Source of the DNA: Trebouxia sp. TZW2008
Lineage: Eukaryota > Chlorophyta > Trebouxiophyceae > Trebouxiales > Trebouxiaceae
DNA: 64,000 nucleotides
Assembly: GCA_002118135.1 (NCBI GenBank)
Contig: BDIU01000039.1
Coordinates: forward strand, 124,001 to 188,000
Reading direction: 5' to 3'
Part shown: in pieces, positions 1 to 10,116 of the stretch
How positions within the stretch are numbered: position 1 is the first letter of the stretch
How the letters are laid out: each line of letters starts with the position of its first letter
Position numbers and translations under genes: made by a program
The notes under the pieces: generated by a model
Seen by the model: only the letters and a program-made list of their open reading frames with translations
Database searches by the model: none
Told to the model about the DNA's origin: nothing

Positions 1-572
1 TCCAGAACAGGAAGGGATGTCAGACAGGATGTCTTACTGTCTGTGCGTGCAGACCAGAGGCAACGGATTCTGTGGTCCCTCCTTGCCATAGTCTCTGAAA
101 TGAAGGCAGCACTTGGCAGCAATGGACAGCAGTCATTGCTGCAGATGCTCCTGCTTTGTAACTTCCCACCAGCAGCAGCTGTCATACATGTCAAGACACA
201 AGCGTGTCAAGCTTGAGCTATTTGAGTTGTGTAGGTGACAAAGAGGACATGTGGGCAGAAGGACTGTTTCATCTGCTTCATGCATGCTTTTCTGATGCAC
301 AAGATAAGTCACTGATATTCAAATGTATCAGTTTGAAAGAAAATGCTCTTGAAAAGCATCGATATCAATTCAAAACAGTTGAGCAAGTTGACAACTTATG
401 TGATTGCGGGTGAAAAGGTGGACAGATAGGCAGAAGGACTGGTCCAGCAGCTGCATGTACACTGGTCACAATTCAGGCATAGCTGACTCTCTTTGAAATT
501 GGGATAAAGTATGTGTGCACAGATGTTTTTGCTCTGTTTTCCACAGCATCATTTGCTAGTGATCTGATGCAG
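1..572 (+). other. Upstream intron/unplaced sequence of the POLH gene
   Basis: Most of this stretch appears to be intron in front of the first recognisable POLH exon. An open frame runs from base 1 to a stop at 211-213. I cannot match its product to any part of polymerase eta, so I leave it unassigned. Bases 234-300 and about 410-465 hold two degenerate copies of the exon start at 573 (see the repeat entry). Confidence 0.4.
234..465 (+). repeat. Two decayed upstream echoes of the POLH exon start
   Basis: Starts at 234 and about 410 align with the exon start at 573, sharing GTGA.AA..GTGGAC.. followed by the GGCAGAAGGACTG core. The first copy keeps an acceptor AG. In the second the AG has become GG and the frame has a stop. 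Spacings are about 176 and 163 bp. They read as tandem duplications of an exon edge that have since decayed. Confidence 0.7.
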
Positions 573-1977
573 GTGAAGAAGTGGACAATTGGGCAGAAGG
601 ACTGGTCCATCTGCTCCATGTTCCTAGCGGTCTCCAACTTTGCAGCAGCCCCCACCGGCTCCTCCCTCATCACCAAATTCTTCAAACAGCCCCCAGCCCC
701 AGTGCCCACAGCCCCAGTGCAAGTGCCTCAGTCACATCAGCCCTCAACCGCAGCGCAATGGCCCCAGTCACAACAGCCCTCAGCACCATTGCAAGAGGTG
801 CAGTTACAGCAGGTGTCATCAGTGTCAGTAGAACATGCACAGCCTGGTGCACAGTCCTCATCCTCAATGCAACCACTGCAGTCACAACAGGGCCAGCCAG
901 TGTCAGCAGAGCATGCACAGCATAGGCAACAGTCATTGGTGTCAGTGCAAGCACCCCAATCACAGCAGATGCTGTCACTCTCAGGAGAACATGCACGGCA
1001 TGAGCAACAGTCCTTAGCCTCAGTGCAAGAACTGCAGTCACAGGTGCTGCCAGTATCAGATCAGCATGCACAACTTGCGCAACAGTCGTTGGCCACAGTA
1101 CAAGCATCAGAACAGCGCTCAGACCCAGGTGGACAGTTGACCCCTGGAAAACAGTCAAACCTGGTTCAGGTGGCTTTGCACAGTACAGGACACCAGTCAG
1201 CCAGTGAAGAGGCACAGCACCGAAATGCAGATGCTGGGGAGCAGCCAGTGGCAAGCGCAGGGCCAGTGCAAAGTCCAGATGAGTTGCAGCAACAGCCGCT
1301 GGGCATACATGAAGGCTTTGCAGCAGATGTTCAGCAAGATGATGCTGCTGTGCAGCAAGTTTCAGCTGCTGCTGTGGGCTTAGGCTCAAGGGTTGTTGAG
1401 GGGCAGCATAAATTGCCCCATGCTGCCGGCAAACGCCCTTTGGATCAGGATGTTAGCAAAGAACGTGACCACAGAAAGCGGCCAAACAGGTAATAGCCTG
1501 TCCCATGCAGCATTGCGGCTGAAAGTCTGCGTGCTGCCTGATTTGTGTAGGATGTGGATGGGCAATTGGCTTCGCTGCTCAGGCATAATTCGGTGAGCAT
1601 GCAGCTGTGTCTGCAAGTGACGCATTTCCACCTTGGGCAGCATATGCACAGCAGTTTCCAAGGTCCAAAGCTGTTTTTGATCTGTGCCCTGTAGAGATCC
1701 TGCAGTTGTCCATGTTCATGGATGCAGACAGTTTTGACTCACTGCGCTCAATTTGTTGTGCAGGACGCTGAGCACGGGAGTGGATGCGCCTCTGTATGGA
1801 GACTACTCAAATGATACTATAGATCAGAATGTCTTGAATGAGTTGCCAGCTAGCATGCAAAGAGAAATTCGAATTAGTATGATGGCACAACGGTCTGCTC
1901 GCAGCAGACATTTGACCAAAAGCGCTCAGCCTGCTGGCAGAGCAGGCATGCACAAATTTTTCAAACCACGAACTTGA
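573..1977 (+). CDS. POLH: DNA polymerase eta (Y-family), C-terminal part, 5' truncated by window
   Basis: Translesion DNA polymerase of the nucleus that bypasses UV photoproducts. Two exons are visible, 573-1489 and 1764-1977, joined in phase 2 by a GT-AG intron; they give 376 residues. The first about 35 residues match the end of the little-finger domain of eta polymerases: a W-S pair, then the core M-F-L, then S-S-L-I-T-K-F-F. The middle is Gln-rich and holds about four repeats of 25 residues (bases 812-1110) built around EHAQ..QQSL. The second exon carries a ubiquitin-binding motif (DQNVLNELPASMQREI, with the key LP pair) and ends in a PIP-like box (MHKFF), the C-terminal layout of plant polymerase eta. 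The catalytic palm and fingers lie upstream of the window. REV1 also has UBMs, but the terminal PIP-like box and the little-finger match favour POLH. Confidence 0.78.
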
Positions 1978-2592
1978 TGTATGTTTTAGGCTCTCGGGCT
2001 GCCTCTTGAGACAGAGGCTCCCGTCATGACGCCTAAACGTGTAGACTTTTCTTTTAGGCTCCCGTTTTGACGCCTAACGGGGTAGACTCTATTCCCCCCC
2101 TTGTAGGCTTCTGGTTGACTTGGATGGCATTTGTTTGCTCTTTATGCATCTGATCATGCCATGATGGGCGCAAATGCCTGTAGATGTATCAGACTTGACG
2201 TTGTTTCATCAGCTGAGCAATGCAGCAGGTGTCAATGCTGTCATCTATGCACAAACACCTTTGTAACACTATCATGGTCATCTAGTTACTTTAGCGCACG
2301 TCAGGACATGTTGCGTCTCAGCTTGCAGATCAGAGTCATGTCATATTGTTGACAAGCAGTGTATTGCTATTGTTCATGAAAGCGAAATATACTGCCAGTG
2401 TTTAGTGGAAATCAGATTGTCAGGCAAAAGCAGATTGAACCTGATGATGGTGCGCAGAGTTGCAGCTAGACACATCCAGTCTATCAAACTGCGTGAGACA
2501 CATCTTCATTACAGGTTATGTCATGGCAGAACCCATTTGATGAATGCGTTGCCATCCTGACAAAGACAGCGATTGCACCAAACCATGTCCAA
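1978..2592. other. Convergent intergenic region POLH / Tudor-like gene
   Basis: Holds the 3' flanks of two convergent genes. A TGTAA word, the usual green-algal poly(A) signal, sits at 2262-2266 about 285 bases past the POLH stop. Two copies of a 44-bp dispersed repeat follow the stop closely. I see no further gene. Confidence 0.5.
2010..2089 (+). repeat. Two tandem copies of a 44-bp dispersed repeat
   Basis: Copy one spans 2010-2053 and copy two 2055-2089. Both share the core AGGCTCCCGT..TGACGCCTAA followed by GTAGACT. A third copy lies on the other strand at 13927-13970. The origin is unknown; no terminal structure identifies a transposon. Confidence 0.75.
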
Positions 2593-5500
2593 TCAGATCT
2601 CAATGTCCTGTGACATGTTCCAAAGCTGCCCTGCTGTGTCATGACTCAAATTGGAGCTGTGAAGGTCTGAGTCGAGCTGAGGGATCTCAAATGCATCACA
2701 GTCATCCATATTGCTGTGGCGGGAAACACTGTGACTCAGCTCCCACTCATCAAGATCCTCAACCTCAAAAGCATGAGTCAGTGCGAAGCCCTCTGTGAAG
2801 GCAGCCACAGAGTTCAGGAAACTAGGGGCGTCATTGGACACATGACACAGGCTGACTACACCATTAGGCAGCTGCACTGAGGCTGCGCAACTGCCTGAGA
2901 AGTCACTACTGTTACTGCTGTCAGCTGTCACTGCAGCTGCGTAAGAGGTTGTCTGTCTAGGCATCATGCTGCTGCTACTGTTTGGCATGCCAGTGGTGAT
3001 AGTGCACTGGTGATTAGCCATAGAGGGGCCAGATGGATTGACTGTAGCCTGAGGAAACAGACTTCTCACATTGCCTGGCAAGGGCAGGGGCTGCTGGGGA
3101 AACCCCTGAGGCAGGGGCTGCTGGGGAAAGCCCTTAGTCAGGGGCTGCTTGGGAAAGCCGTGAGGCAAGGGCTGCTGGGCAAAGCCCTGACTGAAGGGCA
3201 AAGCAGAAGGGGCTGCTGGCTTGGCCACTGGCGACTCAAACCCCAAGGGCAGATGAGCAGTCTGACTGGCTGTCAAGGGCTTCATAGGGATGCTTCTGAT
3301 TTTCTTGGTCTGCCCTTCAGGTGCAGCCTCCTTGGCAAGCTGTGTGAAGGTGCCCCGGGGCTGCACGAAGCGGCCCTGGCCTGAGGGCTGCTGCTGGGAC
3401 TGGCTGCTGTTAATCATCGTTGGGGATGCAAAGGGGTTGCTGAGGGCAGGTGCGGCAGCAGCCCAAAACCCTAGAGCAGTTGTAGCACCAGCCCCAGACG
3501 CTAGGGGCGACATGAAACCTAGGCGGGAGGGCTTGGGGCCCTTGCTGACAGAGGCAACAGCCCTGCCAGGGGGCGACAGAAATCCTAAGCCGCCAGGGCT
3601 GGCCTGCTTTAAGGCGCCTGGGGATGCCCTGCCCTGGGGTCCTGCCTTCAGGCAGCTCATGGGACCATAGGGTTTGAGGTCAGCCCTAGCTGTGGGGGTG
3701 GGCCTGTGAGCAGTGGCTAGCAACTGATCTGCCCAGTCAGCTGTGGCAGCATCCATTGGGGTGTGGGGTTGAACCAAGGGGGCAGGAAGAAGAGCACTGG
3801 GGGTGGGCATGATGGACTGTGGGGCTGAGGGGGGACGGAAGGGGGGTGATGACAGCAAATCCAGGGGGCAAATCTCCAGCTTTGGTTTCTTGGTAGGGGG
3901 CTCCAAAATGTCCAAATCCTCCTGTATCAGACATCAAGGTTCACAACTTCAAGACGTGGTGCATGTTTCATGTTGCACAAATGAACCAGGATTTCAGCAG
4001 CAAGCCATGGTGCATTTTGTGCATTATTTGAGTGATTGCAAGTCTGTACAATGCTGAGCATGCAGCCTCAGCAGATGCAATACAGCAGTAGCAGAAAAAG
4101 GCGTTGTTGCTTGATGTCAATGGCGCCTTTCCAACAGTCGGTGACAATTTGATCATGTCACCATGGCAAGGTCAGTAGTGGTAGTTGCATGCATGGCACA
4201 CTGGAGCAATCTTGATGTCTAGCCTACAACTGCTTGAACGCATTTTCCATCTGTTTAGTCAATCAATACGTACTACAGCGCAATAATTGCCAACAAAAAT
4301 GGAAAGAGTGATGATGATAGACACCAATCCTTGCATTCTGACCGCAGTGGTACCCCTGAGTATGGACAATTGGGGATAAAGAAATTTTCTTGTCAATGAA
4401 TGCATTTGTTATGAAAAGGTCATAATGTACCTTGAGGTCAGGGACAGCTTGCTGGCAGACCTCTTCATAGGACAGCAGGCTCTGCAGCTCCTCATCAGGC
4501 TCCTGACTGCTGGCCAAGTACCTCGCCTCTGCAGTTGCGCTGCCTGCAAAAGCAACAACAAAGTCTGTTCACTTCCTTCTGCAGGTCAATGGATGGGCAG
4601 AAGATGTAAATCAATACATGCAGGCTCTGCAGCTCCTCGTCAGGCTGTTGGCTGATGGCCAAATACCTGTCCTCTGCTGTTGCACTTCCTACAGAACAGC
4701 ATCCAAAATCATTCAAGGTTGGGTACAAATTGTATATATGCAATTTTCATATGCTGCACAGAATGTGTCAAGGTCTTGATCAGGCTCCTGGCCAAGTACC
4801 TTACCTCTGTTGCGTTGCTTTCCGCACATGCAGTGCAGTTGTTTTGTTACACGTTGCAGAGAAAGTGGCTGGTGTACAAGAGTTCTTACAGACTCAGGAT
4901 GCGGCCACATGTAGACAAATCGCCTGTTGCATCCTGCGTGGTTCCAAAGATATTGTGAGCATGATGCTACATGTCACGCTTACAGACTCAGCAAACACCA
5001 ACAGCCATTTATGAGAAGATTGCGGACAATAAACAGCAGTGACACTCTGCATTGACATGCACCAGCAGGCATGCTAGATGCTTTTGAGGCATCTTGAGCA
5101 ACATTTGGTGACTCACCAGCTGCAAATGCAACTTCTGATGATGAGCAAGAGGGGTCATCAGGCTGGAACCATCCCAGACTCAGCAAGCATACAAAATGAC
5201 TTGGCATTTTCGAGGCAATCTTGTTGACTCACCAGCCGCAGCCAATTCCATGCCAATTGTGATGATGGATTCCACGGGTAGTCAGGCTGAGCCCATCCAA
5301 GACTTAGCAGGTATACATACCGACTTGACATTTCCAGGCAATTCTGATGACTCACCAGCTGCAGATGCAACTTCTGATGATGGGCATGAGGGGTAATCAG
5401 GCTGGACCCATCCAAGACTCAGCAGGCTGTCCCTCAGCACCTCACTTGTTGTCAGCTCCTCTGTGTCTCCATTCTCGTACAGCACATTTATATGGATTGC

Positions 5501-8420
5501 ATCCACCTGCAACTCACCAACAAAAGTTTTTCAAGATTTTTGGAGACGTAAGAATAAGTCTGTCGGCAATTTTGCAAGCTGACAATGAAAGTCTTCTCAT
5601 CATCCTGTCGTATAGCACATTCACATGGGTTGCGTCAACCTGCAAATCAACAGTCAATGTCCTTTCGAAATCTTCTCGTACAGCACATTCACATGACTTG
5701 CGTCAACCTGCAAGCATCATGCAGATGAATTCAAGATGTCAAGTGACAACAGATGCCTTGCAGTGCAGCACATTTTCAGGTGCACATCTTAAGGCAAACT
5801 GCAGGATGCTCTGTCTCAGACCATGTTGTGTCTCAATATCATTTCAGCTTTGCGCTGCATGCATGACATGCAAGATTGTGTTGGCAAATGCTGACATGCA
5901 ATGGCCTTTTTTGAGGATGAGAGTGTCCTTTCCTTTTGCTGATGGGGTACTGCATGCTTTGTGGCATGCATTTGCAATGCTGCTCATCTTTACATGTCAA
6001 CATCGAGCCAAATAAAGAAACGGCCACCTATGCCCCACACCAAACTGCGTTTTGGCCAAAAAAAAAGGGTAAAACAGCCTGACCTCAATGATTTCTGCAG
6101 GCCACCACTGCCCGTCATCCTGCCACAGCATTTCCACCTCCAGGCCCTTCATGGCGTGCCTGTGTTTCAGGTCACTCTTCTTCATCACCATGCGCTCTAA
6201 ACCCTGCTGGTAGGTGGGGACCCCAAAAAGGCTGCAGTCCCTGAAACCTGGCTCTGATGTTCTCGTGAGCTCTGATGCCCTTGTGAGATACGTCCTCTTC
6301 TCACATGGCAGCTCATCAGCAAAGAGGTTGGTGACCCTAGCACCTGTGAGCACTGCCTGTAGCATACACCACATTTCTTGTCATGACGACTGCTTTGGTC
6401 ATCAAGACAACTGTCCTTGTGTCAAAGTGTCTTTACTCAGAGGGCCCAGTGCAGTCAGAGTGAATTGATTGAATCCCAACTGCCTTGTCCTTGCATCAAG
6501 AATGTCCTTGTAATGGGTGTTCTTATAAAGGGAGTTACTGTACAATGGGCGATGATTAACCTCAATGCAGCTCCAGCAAGAAATTGCACCAACCTGGCAA
6601 TGCCTGAAACTGTGGGGCGGTGTGCTCTGACCAGCATGACAGCAATACAGACTGTAAAAAAGGCTCATTGTGTCGTAGCATACAGCAGGCAAGCTTCAAC
6701 AGCAGCACTGGCAGGGGGGCTTCACAACGCAATACCTTTGGTGCAGCAGGACGTGCTGGCGTGAGGGAGCCTGAAGTTGTAGAGCTAGCGTTTGCCCTTG
6801 TGCTGCGACTTGTTCTGTCATTGCCAGCAGTCCTCTCACTTGAAGCCCGCAACTCTCTCTCGGCCTGCCTCTCTGCTTGGATGGCAGAGGCTTCTGCCTG
6901 CAGAACAATTGGCAGTGTTGAGATGCAGGAACCAAAACGATTGCAGGCTGTGGAGCACTGTGAGGCGACAAGCATATCTGCGCGACCTCAAGCTTGACAG
7001 GCTACAACAACCCTTGCGAGCAGTGATCACTGACAACTGATCGAGCACTTAAGCAGTCTCTGCCACACCGCATGGGGTCCGTCTGTGCATACGTTTAGGT
7101 AGAGCCCACCTTGCTGACACCCTTGACACGCCCGGTGGTCCAGATAGCAGCAGCTGCGTCCCGGGCACGGATTTGGACCGCTCGGCCTCGGCCACCCTCA
7201 GCAGGCTCAGCAAGCTTGCGTCGCAGCCAGGCTCCATTGTTGGAAGCCGTGTGATGGCCAAACACGTCCAAGAAGATTGCCCGCAGGCGGGGAACGCCAA
7301 GGGTAGAGAGCCACCTGCAAAGATGTGCAGCTTGACAGAACACAAAGCTGAAGCTATTTGACCAAAGCAACACATGCCATAATCATGCGCAAGGTTGCCT
7401 GCAATGGTGATGCATGTCAAACTGAATACAAGAATGAGCACACATGATGTCAGACAGCTTGAAGATGCTTACTTGATGTCAAGGCCTCCTCCACCAACCC
7501 ATGTCACAGGTCTTCCATTCTGCTTCCTTTGCTCATCATCAAGCAATGTTGATCCAGACGCTTCACTGCTACCACTCCTCTGCACATTGCACAGCCTGTC
7601 AGTTGTCTGCAGGCAACACTGTCGAGTATGCACAAGAAAAACTCTACTGCAAGACACATCCATGAAAGACCCACTTGTCACTTGGCATCTCCAGTACAGC
7701 ATTGCAATGGCAATGTGAAGATGGTGGCAAGCAATGCAGCGATTGAGCATAGAAACTGCTTACAGTGAAGGACTCTGACAATCTGGGTGGTGAGCGCTGC
7801 CGCCTTTTGCTACCAGCATTGCTAGGCACCCTGCAGCACAGAGAAACAACTGACTTGGTCGTATGCATTTCTGCTGTTGAGCTACGCGTTGTTCACCATA
7901 AAGCAATATGAGAACACAATATCAATAGAGTGACGCTGTGAAGTACCATCAGACTGCAGAAGTTTTTGTATGAGCTCAAAACAGGCACCGACACAGCTTT
8001 GCCAGGTAGACAAGAGTGGTACAAAGGCTGTTCTCACAACTGACCAAAAGCAGATGGTTTATCGTTGCAGACAAATTTACCTGCTTTCTGGGCTTGATCG
8101 ATCGCTGTCGCTGCAAGTACGAATTGTCTTGACCAGACTCTGCAGAAACACGGCATGTTAACGAGACGGACCGAAGTTGACCGCCATCGCAAGACCAGCA
8201 ATGTCAAATCAGCAACAGTACACGTGCAGTGACCAAACAACGACTCTGGCGGGTTGAATGCACGAAGCGAACGCATATGAACGTTGGTCTGTTCAACTTG
8301 CTTGTCAATCGCAACTGACTCTGAGGTGCTAGCCAACATGCAGTGCACAGCAGAAGCTTCAAAGCTCACCGAGGTCCTCGCAGACTTGTCCTTGCCGAAC
8401 TGGCCGCTAGAGGAATACAT
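2593..8420 (-). CDS. Tudor-like domain chromatin protein, function unknown
   Basis: Ten exons give 847 residues with every phase agreeing: 8370-8420, 8081-8139, 7764-7830, 7473-7606, 7110-7314, 6736-6897, 6084-6356, 5356-5506, 4431-4543, 2593-3921. The N-terminus is Ser-rich with a basic KRRQRSPP stretch that could be a nuclear signal. A conserved block in exon 5 (LGVPRLRAIFLDVFG, then SNN.AWLRRKL) resembles a motif of plant/algal nuclear proteins that I cannot name. Exons 7-8 form a Tudor-like fold around residues 295-340: GLEVEMLWQDDGQWWPAEI, then VLYENGDTEEL. Such domains bind methylated histone tails. The last exon is 442 codons of low-complexity sequence with a KKPK motif and GFPQQPLP repeats. 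Echoes flank exons 8 and 9. Exon structure is secure; the function is inferred from the domain alone. Confidence 0.75.
4326..4396 (+). mobile_element. pogo/Tigger-like MITE, copy A (fragment)
   Basis: Shares the central block GCATTCTGAC.GCAGTGG..CCTCTGAGTA..GACA with copies B-D, but both ends are lost. It lies in intron 9 of the Tudor-like gene. Confidence 0.6.
4600..4823 (-). repeat. Two upstream echoes of Tudor-gene exon 9
   Basis: The exon 9 start is at 4543. Copies start at 4688 (acceptor intact; reading runs through a PDEELQSL match and then diverges) and near 4823 (acceptor destroyed, PDQDLD remnant). Periods are 145 and about 135 bp. Confidence 0.75.
5112..5310 (-). repeat. Two downstream echoes of Tudor-gene exon 8 donor end
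   Basis: The exon 8 3' end and its GTGAGT donor (5350-5356) recur at about 5228 and 5112, spaced 123 and 116 bp. Both copies keep a GTGAGT donor and the encoded core LSLGW.QPD with small indels. Confidence 0.75.
5608..5715 (-). repeat. Two upstream echoes of Tudor-gene exon 8 acceptor end
   Basis: The acceptor plus the first about 30 bases of exon 8 (start 5506; encodes VDAIHINVLYEN) recur with starts at 5639 and 5707. These encode near matches such as VDATHVNVLY. Both keep the CAG acceptor. Confidence 0.7.
6359..6543 (-). mobile_element. pogo/Tigger-like MITE, copy B
   Basis: Read on the minus strand it starts TA-CAGTAACTCCCTTTAT and carries the AAGAACAC..ATT..AAGGACA and GCA.TCTGACTGCA blocks of the family. 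Its far end runs up to the exon 7 acceptor of the Tudor-like gene (6357-6362), so the insertion may supply part of that splice site. Confidence 0.65.
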
Positions 8421-9442
8421 CTATGACTGAGCTTGGCAAAACAGGTCCACAAAGCAGTTACTGTTCAAAGCTGTTGAGACCAGCAGCACAGCAAGCACAC
8501 TGATCACCGCTGCCTGCGGACGGAAAGGCAATGGCTGCGTGCTGCAAAGATGCAGCGAGCTTGACTCGTCAGACTCGCGGGAAACAATGCTGCTGAGCTG
8601 CTTTCAAGCGAACTGTAGCAAAAATTTGGAGATCAGCAACGTTTGAATGGATTTGTCATCACTGACGATTCGCGTCACAGTGGCACGACCTCCAGTCATG
8701 CAGACAGATAATCTCTCTCTCTCAGAGGCCGCAATCTCATGACGATATTAAGGCAGATCAGCGCGGCTCGCAGACCTGCGTCATACGGTACGCAGCAGCC
8801 GCAGCCTTGAAGCTGCAAGGGAGTGATCAAAGGTGGGCACGCTTGAGCAGCGCAGTCATCACTCGCAGGCTTGCCGGCATGATGTTGATGGCAGTGGCAC
8901 TTCATACTTGTATGTATGTTGTGCTGTGCGAGCAACATGATGAACAGTGATGCCCTTGCCAAGTTCTGAGGGACTTTGCACAGATACCCTTGGCTGAGCA
9001 GCAAGCCAGTCATCAAGCAGACACCATCACTACCCATGCTACTGTATTTCACAAGCTGAAGTGTGGTATGCCACTTGAGTTCCAGTGCTGCAGTACAATT
9101 CCTTTTCCAATATTGCAAGCCTCCATCCTGACTATGTGGCCAAATGTCTTAGCCATTTTGCAGACAGTCACCCTGCAGACAGTCACCCTGTCTCCAGCTT
9201 TCAATGTTAGTTTCTGCTATATCACAGCATGCACCAGCTCTTGCAGTGAACTGTTTACTCTCTTGAGAGTGAATTGCATTCCGGTGCAATGCTGACGTCA
9301 GTTTATGAGGCAAGGCATTGTTGGACATGCTGCCTGTACACAGACGCTTGTAGCCAAAAGAAGGTTCCGACATGTTGCCTCTCAACAATAGCTCTTTCAT
9401 TTTCCAATACATGTACAATGATGTATTTTACAACCTTAGAAA

Positions 9443-9623
9443 GTACAATTACCTCTTTCTGTCAGGACACTCAATGTAAGGACAACCTCGATGTGAGGAC
9501 AGTGAAATTGACGATCAACCACTGCATTCTGACTGCAGTGGTCCCTCTGAGTAAGCACAATTCGGTGTGCGGACAAGTTTCTTGGCTACCAAAGCAGTCA
9601 ATACAAAGAGAGCTTACTGTACA
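9443..9623 (+). mobile_element. pogo/Tigger-like MITE, copy C (most complete)
   Basis: About 181 bp flanked by TA on each side. The terminal inverted repeats CAATTACCTCTTTCTGT and, on the opposite strand, CAGTAAGCTCTCTTTGT agree at most positions. CAGT ends with TA flanks are typical of the pogo/Tigger branch of Tc1-mariner elements. No transposase is present, so it is non-autonomous. Confidence 0.7.
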
Positions 9624-9692
9624 ACTCTTTGTCAATTGCAATATGCTCAAACTATCTCTACTGAGTCAGGTGCCTTCTGCACTTGCTCAGAT

Positions 9693-9764
9693 GCCCACTT
9701 TGGTGCATGAAGTCGAGAAGTGATCCGGTCCAATGACTTTCCGCTTCCATGCACCAAAGTGGGC
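9693..9764. repeat. 20-bp inverted repeat (hairpin) with 31-nt loop
   Basis: The left arm 9693-9712 (GCCCACTTTGGTGCATGAAG) pairs with 9744-9764, with one bulged base. It could fold as a stable stem-loop in RNA or as a cruciform. It lies about 70 bp past MITE copy C and is not part of it. Confidence 0.8.
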
Positions 9765-10116
9765 ACCAAACGGCAGAGACACAAAAGCAGTAGCAACATT
9801 CATACGAACGTCACATCACAAAGTCAGAACAAACAAGTCCGAAGCAGCAGAGTCTACAGCGTTTCAGCAAGCAAGACTGCCTGCTTCAGTCAGCACAGAC
9901 TACATCAGAAATACAAGCTGAACAGCAGTCTTACCGACAATACCTGTACAGTTCTGTCCAAATATGGATGCACAACATTTGCAAAATCTGACACTGTAGC
10001 AGAAAATTCTACACAGAACAAGGCTTGAGACTTGCCAGACCAGTCTTACACTGCTATGCAGCATACTCAGTTGGTACAACTTGCCATCATACTGTATTCC
10101 TCACACCAGCGGGATG

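Larger units (their letters stand above)
8421..10116. other. Intergenic region with MITE copy C and a hairpin
   Basis: Lies between the start of the Tudor-like gene and the end of the GST gene, both on the minus strand. It contains MITE copy C (9443-9623) and a 20-bp inverted repeat (9693-9764). Short open frames on both strands show no recognisable product. Confidence 0.5.

Noticed and set aside
682..1389. 235-residue minus-strand open frame
   Set aside because: Shadow of the Gln-rich POLH exon; hydrophobic composition comes from reading CAG-rich DNA backwards.
8696..9118. 140-residue minus-strand frame upstream of the Tudor-like gene
   Set aside because: No recognisable domain, Cys-rich random-like composition, no splice or start support.
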